The notes beneath the pieces were generated by a model that saw only the letters and a list, made by a program, of their open reading frames with translations, was not told the DNA's origin and ran no database searches. Below, one piece after another: positions 60,892 to 64,000 of a stretch of DNA of 64,000 bases. This stretch comes from Nepenthes gracilis. Taxonomy: Eukaryota; Streptophyta; Magnoliopsida; Caryophyllales; Nepenthaceae. The stretch covers positions 5,726,126 through 5,790,125 of the forward strand of contig BSYO01000036.1 of the NCBI GenBank assembly GCA_033239525.1, given 5' to 3'. Each line of letters begins with the position of its first letter. Position 1 is the stretch's first letter. The position numbers and the translations under genes are program-made.

Positions 60892-63800
60892 ATGCCGCCT
60901 AGACGTCAAGTTTTGCAAAGGGATGAGCTGCCCCGAGATCTAGAGGCTGAGTATTTGAATTTGTTGGGGCGTCTCATGAACATCATTGAAAATATGGAGC
61001 AGCGACATCTGGCCCATGTTTCCTTTCCGGCTCCTGTTCAAGCTCCTGCTAATCCAGAGCATTTGCTTATGATTGCTTCGTTTAGGAGCGAGTACCGGCG
61101 TTTACGGGAGACCCTGACCCACTTAAGGTAGATTCGCGGTTGGAGAGCCTTAAGAGGGTATTTGCCATGATCCGATGCCCAGTGGAGGATGGGGTGCTGT
61201 TCACGTCTTACCGGCTGGAGGGTGAGGCTCACCATTGGTGGCAGATGAGAAAAAGAGCATTGGGGGTACCGGAGGCTGAGATTACCTGGAAGATGTTTGA
61301 GGATGCGTTCCTAGAGAAGTACTTTCCATCTAGCCTCCGTGTTTAGAAAGAGGAGGAATTTCTCAAGCTAAGGTAAGGGAACCGGATGGTGGCGGAGTAC
61401 GACGCAAAGTTTTCAGAGTTGTCACAGTTCACTCCCTATCTAGTCGAAGATGAAAAAAGGAGGACTAGGAAGTTCTTGATGGGCTTACGGGATGACATTC
61501 GCAAGCAGCTGGCCACACTTAAATTGGCTGCCTATGCTGATGTACTGGATCGGGCCTTAATTTATGAGCAAGAGTATGCAAAGGAAGAATTTTTTAGAAA
61601 GAGGTCGGCTAGTAAGAGTGGGACTAGTGCTAGCACCGGGACTAGTTCGGAGAGACCGTACACGAAGCTAAGGCAGCCGGTTTCTGGACAGAGTGGTTAG
61701 AGGAGTGGCCAGATTTCATCGTCTTCTTAAACCTTGGTGGGTTCATGTCAGCACTGTGGAAGAATGCATAAGGGTAGACCGTGTCCCAAGTTGATCGGTG
61801 CTTGCTTCACTTTTGGCCAAGTGGGGCATAGAGCCAGGGAGTGCCCTCAGGCGTCGAGGTTTAGGGCTCCGAAGCCAGCGGTGCATGGTAAAGCTTTGCC
61901 GGTGACTGCTAGTGAGGCCAGAGCATCAAATGAGGTAGTGGAAGGTATACTTCCAGTTTGTGGTATTTCTTGCTCAGTACTTTTTGACTCTCGGTCCACG
62001 CACTCCTTTATTTTCCCTCGATTGGCTTATTGTATTACACCCTCTCCCGTGACCCTTGATTTTTCTTTGGTTGTATCCACGCCCACGGGGTCTTCTATTG
62101 TGACCGATGTGTCCTATCCAGGGTATATTGTGGAGGTGAAGGGACTTCTTTTGGCCGTTGATCTAATTCTTCTAGATATGCGTGATTTTGATATTATCTT
62201 GGGTCTGAATTGGTTATCTAAGTATCACGCCACTATTGATTGTTTCCACAAAAGGGTGGACTTTGCTATTCCAGATTACGAACCCTTCTATGTTCAATGA
62301 GTTCGGAGGGTGGAGCCATCCAATTTTATTTTGGCTCTACAGGTTTACCATTTATTGAATACCGGGTGCGAAGCCTTTTTGGCTTATGTTAGTGTGGTGG
62401 AAAGTCAAGATTTGTCCATAAAGGACATTCTGGTGGTGTGTGAATTCGAGGACATGTTTTCCGACAAGTTGTCTGCCCTATCACCACATCGTGAGATTGA
62501 ATTTGGAATTGATCTCGTGCCAGGATTGGTACCCATATCGAAAGCCCCCTACCGCATGGCTCCTGTTAAGTTAAAGAAGTTAAAACAGCAGCTACAGGAC
62601 TTGCATGATACGGGTTTCATTAGACCCAGTGTATCGCCATGGGGCACTCCAGTCCTATTCGTCAAAAAGAAGGATGGGACCTTGAGGTTATGTATAGATT
62701 AGTGTGAGTTGAATAAAATTACAATCAAGAACAAGTATCCTTTGCCGCGGATCGATGACCTCTTTGACCAATTGCAGGGATCCTTAGTGTATTCCAAGAT
62801 TGACGTTTAGTCGGGATATCATCAGCTTCGTATTAAGCAGGAGGATATTATGAAGACAGCATTCCGAACGAGGTATGGTTACTATGAATTTTTGGTGATG
62901 CCATTCAGGTTGACTAATACTCCAACCGTGTTTATGGACCTGATGAACCAGGTCTTCCTGCCATTCTTAGATAAGTTTGTTGTGGTTTTCATTGATGATA
63001 TTCTGATTTACTCCAAGGATCGCACCGAGCACGAAGGGCACTTGAGAATGGTGCTGCAGACTCTTCGGGAATATCAGTTGTTCGCAAAGTTGAAGAAGTG
63101 CGAGTTTTGGCTTGACAGGGTGGTGTTCTTAGGCGATGTAATTTCTCATGGAGGCATCTCAGTGGACTCGCAAGAAAATTAAGCGGTGGTCAGATGGAGT
63201 CGGCCGACAACCATGTCTGAAGTTCGAAGCTTTTTGGGGATGGCTAGTTATTATCATCGTTTTGCGGAGAATTTTTCTCGGATAGCCTTGCCCCTCACTT
63301 GTCTTACAAAGAATGAGGTAAGTTTCGCCTGGACCGAAGAATGTGACAAAAGCTTCCAAGAGCTGAATGATGGGTTGACAACTGCCTCGATTCTAACTCT
63401 TCTTGATAATTCCGGTGGGTTCGAGGTGTATTGCGATGCGTCTAAAGTGGGGCTCGGATGTGTTCTTATGCAAGGGGGAAGAGTAGTTGCTTATGGGTTT
63501 CGACAATTGAAGACTCATGAGAAAAACTATCCGACCCATGATTTAGAGTTGGCCACGGTGGTTTTTGCTTTGAAAATCTGGAGACACTATCTTTATGGTA
63601 AGAAATTCCTGGTGTACTCCGACTACAAGAGCCTCAAGTATTTGTTATCGCAGAAGGAGCTAAATATGAGGCAGCGGCAATGGGTCGAGTTTTTAAAAGA
63701 CTACGATTGTGAGATCCAGTATCGACCGAGAAAAGCGAATGTGGTTGCGGATGCCTTGAGTCCTTGAACTTGTTTGGTGGCGACCATGTAGATTAAGCAG

Positions 63801-64000
63801 ATGGAGTTGCTAGACTGCTTGAAGTCTTACCATATCCAGCGCTATGCTAAGGGTAACCGGATGATGTTATCCTTTCTGCAGGTACAACTCGAGATCCTTC
63901 AGAGGATCAAGGAAGGGCAGGTGAGTGACCCTTTTCTGATGGACATTGTGGGGGACCTCAACAGAGACTCTCGGGTTGACTTTAGTGTACGTGCAGATGG
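60892..64000 (+). pseudogene. Degenerate Ty3/gypsy gag-pol (runs off window)
   Basis: Order: gag N-terminus (60892-61100); after a frameshift the gag core in the frame of 61140 (DPDPLKVDSRLESLKRVF, then EGEAHHWW); a zinc knuckle; protease (about 61960-62020); reverse transcriptase (62480-63180); RNase H (63400-63760); and the beginning of the integrase linker. From 61100 on, one frame carries everything, broken by about ten stops (for example 61344, 61698, 62298, 62700, 63180, 63765). RT keeps FIDDILIYS. The protease motif reads FDSRST instead of FDSG.T, and the second knuckle has Phe for its second Cys (CFTF). The element is dead. The family is a gypsy element of chromovirus-like layout; the chromodomain cannot be tested because the window ends first. 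Confidence 0.9.

Overview
The window is nuclear DNA of a flowering plant, most likely a eudicot. It holds the AT-rich introns of a 23-exon leucine-rich-repeat receptor kinase gene, and around and inside that gene many LTR retrotransposons in various states of decay. I see no tRNA, rRNA, CRISPR array or bacterial-type operon.

Layout. 1-7690: most of a non-coding LTR retrotransposon on the + strand (element 1), its left end outside the window. 7691-9611: part of an older LTR of another family on the - strand, into which element 1 inserted. 11371-43965 (- strand): a malectin-domain LRR receptor-like kinase of the LRR-VIII-2 type (LMK1/RFK1-like). I could place all 23 exons, with consistent splice phases, but the gene carries three lesions: a 71-nt exon 5 where sister exons have 72, an in-frame TAG in exon 14, and a TAG where a Gln is expected at the start of the kinase domain (exon 19). 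Intron 6 contains a complete 8.1-kb copy of the same LTR family (element 2, 22777-30893), with a perfect 5-bp target duplication TGATT. Other introns carry a family of about 270-bp AT-rich MITE-like repeats. Intron 1 (37084-43868) contains Ty3/gypsy and copia-like debris, including an LTR-like stretch very rich in W-box (TTGACC) motifs.

43966-47880: the promoter and first exon of the kinase gene are present as three diverged tandem copies. The middle copy is interrupted by the 3' end of a Ty1/copia element (45291-46460). 49138-56590: a third, older member of the non-coding LTR family on the - strand. 58440-59070: a 190-bp tandem repeat. 60250-64000: a degenerate Ty3/gypsy gag-pol running off the right end.

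The most unusual material is the non-coding LTR family (elements 1-3). Its LTRs are 2.2-2.8 kb and its internal regions are 2.6-3.3 kb without gag or pol. Primer binding site and polypurine tract are retained, the leader contains repeated hairpins with compensatory base changes, and a conserved Y-tract-CAG/ATGAGA site looks like a splice acceptor. The LTR pairs differ mainly at CAG/CTG trinucleotides, which may reflect CHG methylation acting on mutation or on base-calling.
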